The notes under the pieces are model-generated. The model was not told where the DNA came from and ran no database searches. It worked only from the letters and a program-made list of their open reading frames with translations. 15,648 bases of DNA from JABWCE01 sp964355045 (GTDB lineage: Bacteria; Bacteroidota; Bacteroidia; NS11-12g; UBA9320), in contig CAYHCM010000093.1 of assembly GCA_964355045.1 (NCBI GenBank), positions 1 to 15,648 of the forward strand, in the 5' to 3' direction. Below, piece by piece: positions 1-8,259 of this stretch. Each line of letters starts with the position of its first letter. Position 1 is the stretch's first letter. Made by a program: the position numbers and the translations under genes.

Positions 1-747
1 GAAGAAATTGGAGGCAGTGATTCTCATATCGAAGTTATTACCACCGCATCATCTATTCCTGAGGAAGTAGGTGAAAATTATAAAAAAGCCTTTGGCAAAA
101 TAGGATGCAATAATATTGGGATCATCCATATAAAATACCGGGAAGATGCGGATAAGCCGGAATATCTGGAACGGATTAAGAGCTGTGCCGGGGTAATGTT
201 TTCAGGAGGAAACCAACTGCGGCTTACCACCATATTAGGAGGAACCGAATTGATGAGCATTATTCATCATAGATATGAAACCGAAAATTTTGTTGTAGCC
301 GGAACCAGTGCAGGAGCTATGGCTATGAGCAATACCATGATATATCACGGAAATGGAACCACGGCTCATTTAAAAGGGGAAGTTAAAATTACAACCGGTT
401 TGGCATTTCTCCAAAATGTGATTATTGATTCTCACTTTGAAAAACGGGGCCGTTTTGGGCGATTGGCTCAGGCTGTTGGCTGCAATCCATCGTGTATTGG
501 TATTGGCCTGGGCGAAGATACAGGCTTAATAATTTCAGAAGGAAATCATTTTGAAGCCATAGGAAGCGGTTGTGTTGTACTTGTAGACGGGCATAAAATA
601 CGCCATTCCAATATTGCCGATATTCCTGAAGGAAGCCCCATATCTTTAGAAAATATTATTGTTCATGTAATGGTGGATGGCGATAGTTACGACCTGAAAG
701 AACGAATTTTTCATGGTAATTTTATTTCGCTGATGGAGGAAAATTAA
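1..747 (+). CDS. cphB: Cyanophycinase, 5'-truncated by window edge
   Basis: Cyanophycinase is a serine-type exopeptidase of the S51 class that cuts the storage polymer cyanophycin (multi-L-arginyl-poly-L-aspartate) into beta-Asp-Arg dipeptides in the cytoplasm. The open frame runs from base 1 to a TAA at 745-747, giving 248 residues. Visible signatures in order are the SGGNQ loop near fragment residue 68, the nucleophile elbow GTSAGA with the serine codon at 307-309, DSHFEKRGRFGRL with the presumed catalytic histidine at 433-435, and GIGLGEDTGL. Compared with the usual length of about 270-300 residues, only some 40-50 N-terminal residues are missing. In many bacteria this gene neighbours cyanophycin synthetase (cphA). 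None lies downstream, so it would have to be upstream of the window. The ATG at 196 is internal and not the real start. Confidence 0.93.
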   Translation, partial: EEIGGSDSHIEVITTASSIPEEVGENYKKAFGKIGCNNIGIIHIKYREDADKPEYLERIKSCAGVMFSGGNQLRLTTILGGTELMSIIHHRYETENFVVAGTSAGAMAMSNTMIYHGNGTTAHLKGEVKITTGLAFLQNVIIDSHFEKRGRFGRLAQAVGCNPSCIGIGLGEDTGLIISEGNHFEAIGSGCVVLVDGHKIRHSNIADIPEGSPISLENIIVHVMVDGDSYDLKERIFHGNFISLMEEN

Positions 748-872
748 GCATTGCGTTAATATATACTTTTCAATTCTAATATTTAAAAAACTTCTTTTTG
801 ACTATAAATCTATTTGAGTATTTTCACTAAATTTTTACTTATAATTTAAGCCTTTTCTGGCATAAAGCGAAA

Positions 873-880
873 TATATTTG
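873..880 (+). promoter_or_regulatory. Possible Bacteroidota -7 promoter element
   Basis: TATATTTG matches the TAnnTTTG -7 element used by the primary sigma factor of Bacteroidota. It lies 60 bases before the ATG at 940, a reasonable leader length. A clear TTG -33 element at the usual 17-23 base spacing is not visible, so this is only a candidate for the lipoprotein gene that follows. Confidence 0.3.
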
Positions 881-939
881 GGTAGTCTTGCGTTTATCTG
901 TGACTTCTCTAAACAAAGTATCAGTAATGCAAAAAAACG

Positions 940-1518
940 ATGAGACAAACGATCATTTATATTTTCTTAATCTTTCTTCTTGGTTGTAACAATCAGGAAG
1001 AGGAAAAACATTCAGCGATAGGAAATAAAGCTGATTCAACTAAAAAAAAGGAATATCGGCAAACATTAGTTCAACCAGACAGCATACTAATCTCTCCGAA
1101 AAAAGACATTGTTGACTTTACAAAAACAGTACAAGTTAAGGTCAAAATGAACGAAATAGAATTTCTTGACTCAGTTTTTTTCAAGCAAATTGACTCTTTG
1201 ATTAAATTTGAAAAGAAATGTATGAATTCAACACTAAAAGGACTGCATTGGGTTTTTAATGATATTGGAGAAAAAACTTATGAATTGACAGCTTCGAGTG
1301 ATTTTGCCGGAACTTATCATGGATATGTTGTCATTGACAACTCTATCGTTTTTTTAGGGCCAAAAGAGTTAAGGCTTTATAGAAAAACAGAAAGAAACAG
1401 AATGTTTATATTTGCTAATAAGAAATTTCCATTCCCTGAAGATTACTCAGTTTGGTTATTTAAGTTTGATGGTGAAAGAATAAAATTAGTTAAATCATAT
1501 ACCTTTCCATGCGACTAA
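940..1518 (+). CDS. Putative lipoprotein of unknown function
   Basis: I do not recognise the family. The 192-residue product begins with a short hydrophobic signal (residues 4-15) ending in the lipobox LLGC with Cys16, followed by a charged, Lys/Glu/Asp-rich linker. This is typical of a lipidated protein anchored in the cell envelope. The remainder is a soluble, beta-rich-looking domain with a WVFNDIG segment and a late FDGERIKLVKSY stretch, and it ends in CD. The A-rich leader has no Shine-Dalgarno sequence, as usual for Bacteroidota. It stands alone, with 192 bases before it and 137 after, so it is probably a single transcription unit. It is the first of four small same-strand genes of accessory character. 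Confidence 0.75.
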   Translation: MRQTIIYIFLIFLLGCNNQEEEKHSAIGNKADSTKKKEYRQTLVQPDSILISPKKDIVDFTKTVQVKVKMNEIEFLDSVFFKQIDSLIKFEKKCMNSTLKGLHWVFNDIGEKTYELTASSDFAGTYHGYVVIDNSIVFLGPKELRLYRKTERNRMFIFANKKFPFPEDYSVWLFKFDGERIKLVKSYTFPCD

Positions 1519-1562
1519 GAGAAAGCAGCATAATTTCTGCCATTACCACCTACGAAAAAGTG

Positions 1563-1575
1563 ACGGTTCAACCGT
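1563..1575. repeat. Short perfect palindrome between two lipoprotein genes
   Basis: ACGGTT-C-AACCGT is a 6-bp perfect inverted repeat around one base. It lies 44 bases after the first lipoprotein stop and 80 bases before the next start. It could be an operator or chance. There is no T-tract, so it is not a terminator. The partial motif AACCGTTAAA recurs after the cupin gene near 2766. Confidence 0.3.
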
Positions 1576-1655
1576 TAAATCAAGCATCGTTCTTTGTAAT
1601 GACTGATGTAAAAACTTTCAGTAAATAACGAAAAAGTAATAAAAAAATTAATTCA

Positions 1656-2198
1656 ATGAGAACAATGATACCTTTGCTCATCACAACTTTTTTACAATCA
1701 TGTTTTTGGGATACTTCTACACCGAATATCAAGACCGGACAATTAATAGAGATTATACAATTAAACAAAAGTGTGAAAGAAGCTATTGAAAAATATGGCG
1801 AGCAGACAGATTTTACTCAAGGGATTGTATGTGGAACTGATACTGCTTGGCATACAAACCGTTTCTATTTCTCCAACGGGATTGTTATTATTTCAACCAC
1901 AATTGAAGGTAGCGAACCTGATAATAATCTCACCAAATCAAAAATAGAAGAAATCGGTATTTTATATCCGGCTAATGCCACAACCGATAAGGGAATAAAT
2001 CTAAAGAATGATAGTTTATCCAAAATTATTAAGACATACGGAAAACCGGCAAAGAAAGAAACCAATAAAAACAGTATTATCCTTCATTATTTTTCTCAGG
2101 GTATTTCCTTCGACTGCGATAGAAATGTTGAATCAATAAAGAGAATTGCGATTTATAAAAAAGGTGGATACCCTGATTTTTACTATTGGGCAAAATAG
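1656..2198 (+). CDS. Putative lipoprotein with two repeated small domains
   Basis: The 180-residue product has an N-terminal hydrophobic segment and a lipobox-like LQSC with Cys16, so it is probably lipidated and envelope-located. The signal is short and has only one basic residue before the core, so export is likely but not certain. The mature part contains two similar units. One has SVKEAIEKYGEQ followed by FYFSNGIVII. The other has SLSKIIKTYGKP followed by LHYFSQGISF and ends in SIKRIAIY. This KYGxP-plus-hydrophobic-strand layout resembles the small BamE/SmpA-like folds common in bacterial lipoproteins, but the assignment is by pattern only. ATG 1656 is chosen because it precedes the signal; ATG 1665 is an alternative. 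The cupin gene starts 7 bases after its stop, suggesting co-transcription. Confidence 0.7.
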   Translation: MRTMIPLLITTFLQSCFWDTSTPNIKTGQLIEIIQLNKSVKEAIEKYGEQTDFTQGIVCGTDTAWHTNRFYFSNGIVIISTTIEGSEPDNNLTKSKIEEIGILYPANATTDKGINLKNDSLSKIIKTYGKPAKKETNKNSIILHYFSQGISFDCDRNVESIKRIAIYKKGGYPDFYYWAK

Positions 2199-2205
2199 AT
2201 ATAAA

Positions 2206-2757
2206 ATGGCTTTTAAGAACAAAACAATCCGCAATCCAAAAACGGGGCAAGACATTAAATTTATCCTAACCGCTAAGGATACTGACGGTAAACTTTTGGA
2301 AATGGAGACAACGTACAACTCACATTCAAAAGAACCTGCGGCACATTATCATCCATACCAGGTGGAGGACTTTACAGTTTTATCTGGGCAACTGACAGTG
2401 CGAATAGACGGACAATTAAAGGTATTAAAGCAAGGCGAAACTTTACACATACCCATAAACAAAGTTCATTCAATGTGGAATGATACAGACGGCATGACGA
2501 TAGTAAACTGGAAAGTTCAGCCGGCGATGAACACCGAAAATTTATTAGAAACAGCCATGGGGCTTGCCGTTGACGGCAAAATAAATGAAAAAGGAATGCC
2601 CAGCATTTTGCAAATTACCCTTATGGCCAATAAATATTCAGATGTGTTCCGACTTCAAAAACCGCCTTTTGCAGTTCAAAAAATTCTTTTCCTAATCCTG
2701 ACCCCATTTTCATATTTGTTTGGTTACAAACAGACATACAAAAAATATATTGACTAA
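2206..2757 (+). CDS. Cupin-domain protein with hydrophobic C-terminal segment
   Basis: This is a 183-residue single-domain cupin. Motif 1 is HYHPYQVEDFTVLSG (His47, His49, Glu54, Gly61), a perfect HxH-x4-E-x6-G. Motif 2 runs from Gly77 through Pro83 to His88 and Asn92 (GETLHIPINKVHSMWN). These histidines and the glutamate normally hold a divalent metal. The substrate is not evident; such proteins range from isomerases and dioxygenases to sugar-binding proteins. Residues about 157-174 are strongly hydrophobic with prolines, which could be a membrane-associating tail. Start: a longer frame opens at a TTG at 2146 inside the preceding gene, but the ATG at 2206 begins a normal cupin N-terminus, lies 7 bases after the upstream stop, and is preferred. 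Confidence 0.88.
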   Translation: MAFKNKTIRNPKTGQDIKFILTAKDTDGKLLEMETTYNSHSKEPAAHYHPYQVEDFTVLSGQLTVRIDGQLKVLKQGETLHIPINKVHSMWNDTDGMTIVNWKVQPAMNTENLLETAMGLAVDGKINEKGMPSILQITLMANKYSDVFRLQKPPFAVQKILFLILTPFSYLFGYKQTYKKYID

Positions 2758-2833
2758 GAAACTGAACCGTTAAAATTAAAATTATGAATCATCCCGGAAT
2801 TAAATTTTCCTTAACACTATAAACCATAATACT

Positions 2834-3250
2834 TTGAAATTTCTAAATAAAATTTTATCAAAACTATTTTTTAAAAGTCAGCTAAATCCGAAATTAACCA
2901 ATACTGGCTCTGAAAAAACATGGGATGAAAAACAGAATGAAAACGGTGTGTTTATATATAATGATGATGGTTTTTCAATTCGATATGAAGACTTTTTTGC
3001 AAAGATTAAATGGGATGAAATAATTGAGTTGAACGTTTACAAAAAAGACCAAATTACCATAGACCGGATAGAAATGGAAATTGTTTATGGTGAAAAAGCC
3101 ATTACCATAAGTGAAGATTTACCGGGCTGGTATCAATTCGTTATTAAAACTAAATCTTTATTTCCTGCCATTCCTAAAGACTGGGACTTGACAATAATTC
3201 ATCCCGCATTTGCAACCAATTGGAGAAACATTTTTACTAAAACCAACTAA
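2834..3250 (+). CDS. Small soluble protein of unknown function, TTG start
   Basis: This is a 138-residue protein without a signal peptide. After an amphipathic, basic N-terminus (residues 1-20) comes GFSIRYED, then IKWDEIIELNVYKKD (about 58-72), a central beta segment, GWYQF (98-102), FPAIPKDWDL and HPAFATNW near the end. The IKWDEI...GWYQF...P-F-TN order recalls a family of small Bacteroidota proteins of unknown function. From memory, such proteins are scattered among accessory genes, some of them possibly immunity proteins. I cannot verify that here. No ATG is available between the in-frame stop at 2801-2803 and this TTG at 2834; the next methionine is residue 81. The TTG is therefore the best start. 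No toxin gene is adjacent. Confidence 0.7.
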   Translation: MKFLNKILSKLFFKSQLNPKLTNTGSEKTWDEKQNENGVFIYNDDGFSIRYEDFFAKIKWDEIIELNVYKKDQITIDRIEMEIVYGEKAITISEDLPGWYQFVIKTKSLFPAIPKDWDLTIIHPAFATNWRNIFTKTN

Positions 3251-3257
3251 AATATGA

Positions 3258-3307
3258 AATGCCCATGCGATTTTTAATCACACCAACTGAGATAAAATTT
3301 GGGCATT
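3258..3307. repeat. Inverted repeat in intergenic region
   Basis: AATGCCCA (3258-3265) and TGGGCATT (3300-3307) are exact 8-bp inverted repeats separated by 34 bases, just after a stop codon and about 40 bases before the beta-helix gene. No T-run follows, so it is a weak candidate for a terminator. It may be a structured leader, an operator or chance. Confidence 0.3.
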
Positions 3308-3345
3308 CCATATAACTTTAGTTTAAAGAATAAAAATTAATAAAT

Positions 3346-4950
3346 ATGAAACTTAAAATTTGCAGGTTAATCCTCTTCCATTTAACATTTTTTATTTCTA
3401 GCACTAGTAATGCAAAATTGATAATTGCCAATTCCGGAAATTATACAAGTTATCTAAATACACTTGCCTCAGGCGACACCTTGTTTCTTGCTTCCGGAAA
3501 TTATACCAATAACTTAACGTTAAATAATATTAACGGAATACTTACTAAACCCATAGTAATAATGGGAAATGGAAGTACAACTGTTTTTCAGGGACAATCC
3601 TGCTGTAATACTATCAGCCTTACAAAATGCTCCTTCATTATTATTAAAAACCTGAAGCTTGATGGCCTGAACCTGGCCATTGACGCAGTAAAAGCCGAAG
3701 GAACATCAGGAAATTGGGCGCATCATATCACGTTGGAATATTTAACTATTATTAATTATGGTTCATCACAGCAAAATGTTGGCATAAGTACCAAATGCCC
3801 GGCCTGGAATTGGGTAATACGGAAGAATAAAATAATTGGTGCTGGAACCGGCATGTATCTTGGAAATTCGGACGGTACCAAACCCTTTGTAAATGGAATT
3901 ATTGAATACAATTATATAGCCAATACGGTAGGGTATAATATTGAAATAAAACATCAGTTAAACGGGCAACGGGAATTGATGCCCGAAACTTCGGTGGATG
4001 GGAAAACCATTATCAGGCATAATGTTTTTACCAAAGATGAAACGTCGTCAACGGGAGGAAATGCACGACCCAATCTTTTGGTTGGAGGGTTTGCAACAAG
4101 TGGATTTGGTTCCAAAGATTATTACGAAATTTACGGAAACTTTTTTTACAACAATCCGGTGGAAGCCTTGTTTCAGGGAACAGGAAATATTATGCTTTAT
4201 CAAAATATTTTTGTCAATCATTTTGATCCTTCAGGATTTCGGGCGGTTTATATTACCCCTCAAAATGCGGTAAGTCCGCAGGATATAAAAGTATTTCATA
4301 ATACCATTTGGGCATTAAATTCTTCAGGCGGAATCCGTTTATATACACCCAATACAAGTTTTAAGCAATATTGCTATGGCAATGTGGTTTTTGCACCATT
4401 ACCTATTACTAATTTTAGTGATTCTGTAAATAATATTACAGGCAGTTATTCTAATTTGTCAGCCTATGTTCTTTCGGCTACTGCCAATTTAAATAGCCTT
4501 GATTTATATCCAAAAAGTGGTCAGCTTAAAGGGGTCTTAACTCCGGAAACACTTTTCAAAGGCAATACCGACTGGGATCAGGATTTTAACCGCGATACGT
4601 ATGACTGGACATACAGGGGGGCATATTCAGGCTGCTGCACTAATAAGGGATGGAAATTGCAACTCGACACCATGACGAAACCTAAAAACATGGTGGGAAT
4701 TGATTATAAAATCAAAGAATATGAAATCAGTATTTACCCAAATCCGGTAAGTTCAGTATTAACAATTGAACAGGAATATTTCAATCCTTGCCGGGTTGAA
4801 ATTTATGACTTCTCTGGCAATAAGATCTTTACGGACAACTTAAATTCTTCACACTTAATTATTGATTTTACAAATAATCCTAATGGCATTTATTTAGTAA
4901 TTATTAAAAATAGTAAAGGTATTATTTCAAAGAAAATAAGAAAGAAATAA
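3346..4950 (+). CDS. Secreted parallel beta-helix protein with T9SS sorting domain
   Basis: This 534-residue exported protein has a signal peptide (residues 1 to about 23, ending SNA). From about residue 25 to 400 it has a right-handed parallel beta-helix with recurring hydrophobic-Asn turns such as IIIKNLKLDG, WVIRKNKIIGAG, GIIEYNYIAN, IIRHNVF and YYEIYGNFFYNN. The start of the helix has the typical LASGDTLFLASGNYT step. Such helices occur in polysaccharide lyases and other carbohydrate-active or adhesive surface proteins. I see no clear catalytic signature, so the substrate is open. Cysteine pairs occur at SCCN and SGCCTN. Residues 464-534 form a T9SS type A C-terminal domain (YPNPVSSVL, VEIYDFSGNKI, NPNGIYLVII, KKIRKK). 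This sends the protein through the outer membrane to the surface or medium. It appears monocistronic, and a hairpin overlaps its stop codon. Confidence 0.88.
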   Translation: MKLKICRLILFHLTFFISSTSNAKLIIANSGNYTSYLNTLASGDTLFLASGNYTNNLTLNNINGILTKPIVIMGNGSTTVFQGQSCCNTISLTKCSFIIIKNLKLDGLNLAIDAVKAEGTSGNWAHHITLEYLTIINYGSSQQNVGISTKCPAWNWVIRKNKIIGAGTGMYLGNSDGTKPFVNGIIEYNYIANTVGYNIEIKHQLNGQRELMPETSVDGKTIIRHNVFTKDETSSTGGNARPNLLVGGFATSGFGSKDYYEIYGNFFYNNPVEALFQGTGNIMLYQNIFVNHFDPSGFRAVYITPQNAVSPQDIKVFHNTIWALNSSGGIRLYTPNTSFKQYCYGNVVFAPLPITNFSDSVNNITGSYSNLSAYVLSATANLNSLDLYPKSGQLKGVLTPETLFKGNTDWDQDFNRDTYDWTYRGAYSGCCTNKGWKLQLDTMTKPKNMVGIDYKIKEYEISIYPNPVSSVLTIEQEYFNPCRVEIYDFSGNKIFTDNLNSSHLIIDFTNNPNGIYLVIIKNSKGIISKKIRKK

Positions 4951-4980
4951 TTGGGGTATTTCCAAATAATTCTTTCTTAT
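4936..4980 (+). terminator. Hairpin overlapping the beta-helix stop codon, possible terminator
   Basis: ATAAGAAAGAA (4936-4946) pairs exactly with TTCTTTCTTAT (4970-4980), an 11-bp stem. An inner TTGG/CCAA stem (4951-4954 with 4962-4965) shortens the loop. The TAA stop (4948-4950) sits in the structure. The right arm is T-rich but not followed by a pure T-tract, and the stem is A/T-rich, so termination strength is uncertain. Confidence 0.4.
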
Positions 4981-5085
4981 CCTCAAATTATAAGGTCTCC
5001 CAACATCTTATCCCGATTTTATTAACAGTCGTATTTTTTGACGTTTAAAGAATTTACTTTGTTGTGAAAACTTTTTGAATCTATT

Positions 5086-7484
5086 ATGAACCAAACTCAA
5101 CCCATGAAATTGCCACATTATATTGCTGATCTCCATAAAGTAGGAATGGAAGACATCGAGCAAGTAGGCGGAAAAAATGCTTCCCTTGGCGAAATGCTTC
5201 AACATCTTACACAGCTTGGAATTCAAATTCCGGGTGGTTTTGTAATTACTGTGGCCGCCTATCGCGAATTTATTAGTTATAATAATTTAGATGACGAAAT
5301 TCATTCTATCATTAATCAAATAAATTTTGATGAGATTGAATCTTTGCGACGGGGTGGTTTGCAAACTCGACAATTGTTGAAAAATGCCAAATTTCCGAAG
5401 GAATTAAGCGAAGCCATTATTGAAAAATATTATGAATTGAGTCAATTCTATGGTCAGGATATGACTGATGTGGCAGTTCGTTCATCAGCCACTGCTGAAG
5501 ATTTGCCGGATGCATCCTTTGCAGGGCAGCAGGAAACGTATCTCAATGTAAGAGGTCCGGCTCAGTTGATGAATTCGGTAAGAAATTGTTTTGCTTCTAT
5601 CTTTACCGATAGGGCTATAAGTTACCGTCAGGGTTTCGGATATGATCATTTTAGCATTGGGCTTTCGGTTTGTATTCAAAAAATGGTTAGAAGCGATTTG
5701 GGAACCTCTGGCGTAGCTTTTTCATTAGATACCGAAAGCGGTTTTAAAGATGTGGTGGTTATAAATGCATCCTACGGTTTGGGTGAAATGATAGTTCAGG
5801 GCTCTGTATCACCCGATGAATATATTGTTTTTAAACCCACCTTAAAACATGGATTTAATAGCATTATTGAGAAAAAATTAGGCAGCAAGGAAGTGATGAT
5901 GGTGTATGGGGACGACCCGGATGAACGGGTAAAAATAATTCCGGTTGATAAACAATTGCAACACAGGCATTGTCTTACGAATGAAAGAATAATTCAATTA
6001 GCCCAGTGGGTTGCCAAAATAGAAAATTATTATACCGAACTTAAAGGCCATTGGTGCCCCATGGATATAGAATGGGCCGAAGACGGACTTACCAATGAAT
6101 TATTTATCGTTCAGGCCCGGCCCGAAACCATACATTCGCAAAAAGATTTTTCAAAAATTACAGAGTATGTGATGGATGGAAGTTCGCCACGCAAAACCCT
6201 CTTTAAAGGAATAGCTGTTGGGGATAAAATTGGAACCGGGAAAACCTCTATTTTATTTTCGTTAGATAAGCGGGTGAGTGACGGGCATGAGTTTGAACCC
6301 GGCGATGTATTGGTTACAGATATGACCGACCCCGATTGGGAACCGATTATGAAAAAAGCTTCGGCTATTATTACCAATAAAGGTGGACGAACGTGCCATG
6401 CAGCTATTGTGGCCAGAGAGTTGGGAGTTCCTGCAATCGTTGGCTGTGGCAATGCTACCGAAATTTTAAATAACGGGCAAATTGTTACCGTTTCATGCGG
6501 CGAGGGAAGCGAAGGATTTGTATATGAAGGAGCCGTTCCATATAAAACTATTGAAACCAACTTAAACGATTTGCCAAGTGTAAAAACTCCAATTATGCTT
6601 AATGTGGCCTCACCTGATATGGCTTTCCGGTTTTCGCATTTGCCCAATAGCGGTGTAGGTTTGGCGCGTGAAGAATTTATAATTAATAATTACATTCAAA
6701 TTCATCCCATGGCCTTGCTAAAACATAAGGAATTGAAGGATGACCATTTGAGTGACACCATAAAAAAAATGATTCAGGGTTTTGATAATGAAGAAGATTT
6801 TTTTATACAACGCCTGAGTTATGGCATTGCAAAAATCGCATCAGCTTTTTATCCAAATAAAGTAATCGTAAGGTTCAGCGATTTTAAAAGCAATGAATAT
6901 TACAATTTATTGGGGGGTAAATATTTTGAGCCCAACGAAGAAAACCCCATGATTGGATGGCGTGGAGCGAGCCGGTATTACTCCGATTCGTATAAAGAAG
7001 CGTTTGGGTTGGAGTGCAAAGCCATTAAAAGGGTAAGAGAAGAAATGGGTTTAAAAAATGTGGTCGTTATGGTTCCTTTTTGCCGAACAGTTGGCGAATT
7101 ATTAAAAGTTCAAGAGGTTATGAAAGAATACGGATTGGAAAGGAATAAAGATGGATTGGAAATCTTTCTGATGGCCGAAATTCCTTCCAATATTATTATG
7201 GCCGAACAATTTGCCGACCATATTGACGGATTTTCCATTGGCTCCAACGACTTAACCCAGCTCACTTTGGGCCTCGACAGGGATTCATCCTTAGTCGCCC
7301 ATCTATATGATGAACGAAATCCGGCTGTTAAAGAACTTTTAAAAATGCTGATTACTACTGCCAAACGCAAAGGTGTGAAAGTAGGAATTTGTGGACAAGG
7401 ACCTTCTGATTTTCCTGATTTTGCCCAATTTTTGGTTGAACTGGGAATTGACAGTATTTCTGTTACACCCGATTCGTTGGTAAA
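5086..7484 (+). CDS. ppsA: Phosphoenolpyruvate synthase, 3' end lost in assembly gap
   Basis: PEP synthase (pyruvate, water dikinase) makes PEP, AMP and phosphate from pyruvate, ATP and water in the cytoplasm, the entry into gluconeogenesis. Visible order: GGKNASLGEM (from residue 28) and the ATP-grasp domain to about 350, closing with FIVQARPETIHS; the swivelling phosphohistidine domain with GGRTCHAAIVARELG, His438; and the PEP/pyruvate-binding barrel with MIGWRGASRYY, MAEIPSNIIMAEQF and GSNDLTQLTLGLDRD. It ends with ICGQGPSDFPDFAQF, where Cys769 is the expected proton donor. Cys-Gly-Gln-Gly-Pro-Ser-Asp and the C before the phosphohistidine favour PEP synthase over pyruvate phosphate dikinase. 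The frame enters N at 7485 right after PDSLV, where family members have only some 15-30 residues left. ATG 5086 is used; Met7 (5104) is an alternative. It is convergent with the anti-sigma gene across the gap. Confidence 0.96.
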
Positions 7485-7584
7485 NNNNNNNNNNNNNNNN
7501 NNNNNNNNNNNNNNNNNNNNNNNNNNNNNNNNNNNNNNNNNNNNNNNNNNNNNNNNNNNNNNNNNNNNNNNNNNNNNNNNNNNN
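7485..7584. other. Assembly gap of exactly 100 N
   Basis: A run of 100 N separates the convergent ends of the PEP synthase and anti-sigma genes. The round length suggests a placeholder of unknown real size. Both genes lack their C-termini here, so any reading frame drawn across it is meaningless. Confidence 0.98.
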
Positions 7585-8258
7585 GGCTTTCCGTCCACAA
7601 TGGCCCAAAGCTGATATTGTTCGTTTTCTGAATTCTCGGGTAAGTTAGCGGCTGTTAAGTAAACTTCTTTTTCAGAAGCATTCCAATAAACGGTAGCTAC
7701 TGCCTGAGGCATCAATGGCAATCCATTTAATTTTACTGATTTTACTTCAGGATTTAGCAAAATATTAACTTTATTTTCTAACACTGAATATTTGGCTTCC
7801 TGTGTTTTGTTATTATCGGTTAAAAAAGTGTTTTGTGAACTCAGGCTTGCCACTTGATTTTGCGAGCTTTTCCAATTTTTATATAACCAAATATTTCCAA
7901 TCAAACTCATTCCTAATAATAAAATAGATGCTGCAATAAAATATTTATAAAACGGAATGCTCCTGCTTTTTAAAGGGAGAGGATTCAAATTTAATTCCCG
8001 TTCATTATCCGATTTTGTGCTTTGATTCAACTCTTCTGAATCCAATTTAGCCATCAATTTATCTTTTACTGAATCGGATGGTTTTTTGGCAAAAACTTCT
8101 GCAAATTTAATCAAGCCTTCCTCTATAGCTTCTATTTCTGCCTTTATCTCCGGATGAGAATCGGATAATTCAATAATCTTAGCCGTTTCCTTCGGGCTGG
8201 TATTGCCCAGAACAAACTGTTCCAAAATTCCTGAATCTATATATAATTTCACATCCAT
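7585..8258 (-). CDS. RskA-type anti-sigma factor, 3' end lost in gap
   Basis: This membrane anti-sigma factor is expected to hold the adjacent ECF sigma factor at the inner membrane until a signal releases it. The 224 residues present comprise an acidic cytoplasmic N-terminal helical domain (1 to about 75), a variable linker and a single transmembrane helix (about 106-126, FIAASILLLGMSLIGN). A heptad-like coiled coil follows (about 130-168), then the start of the RskA C-terminal domain with VATVYWNASEKEVYLTA, NLPEN and YQLWAIVDGK. Family members normally continue for about 50-70 residues, which lie in the gap. There is no obvious zinc-binding HxxxCxxC motif. The ATG (256-258 of the 8000s) lies one base after the sigma stop, implying translational coupling and stoichiometric synthesis. 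Confidence 0.88.
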
Positions 8259-8259
8259 T

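Noticed and set aside
1519..1655. Possible integron attC site: GTTAAAT after the lipoprotein stop, within a palindrome
   Set aside because: The right-hand core GTTRRRY fits, but no matching RYYYAAC core or paired L boxes occur upstream. The similar string after the cupin gene (GTTAAAA) breaks the consensus.
2784..2822. Tiny ORF of 12 codons just before the TTG-started gene
   Set aside because: Too short, with no coding signal or conserved feature; likely chance in an intergenic spacer.
5036..5061. Promoter-like TTTG ... TACTTTG before PEP synthase
   Set aside because: The -7 match has one base too few between TA and TTTG, and the spacing to the upstream TTTG is about 14 bases, shorter than the usual 17-23.
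6111..6647. Long minus-strand open frame inside PEP synthase
   Set aside because: It lies opposite the phosphohistidine domain, which is clearly coding on the plus strand, and shows no recognisable protein features.
7110..7484. Continuation of the anti-sigma frame across the N run on the minus strand
   Set aside because: The part beyond the N run is antisense to well-conserved PEP synthase sequence; the join exists only because N is read as open.
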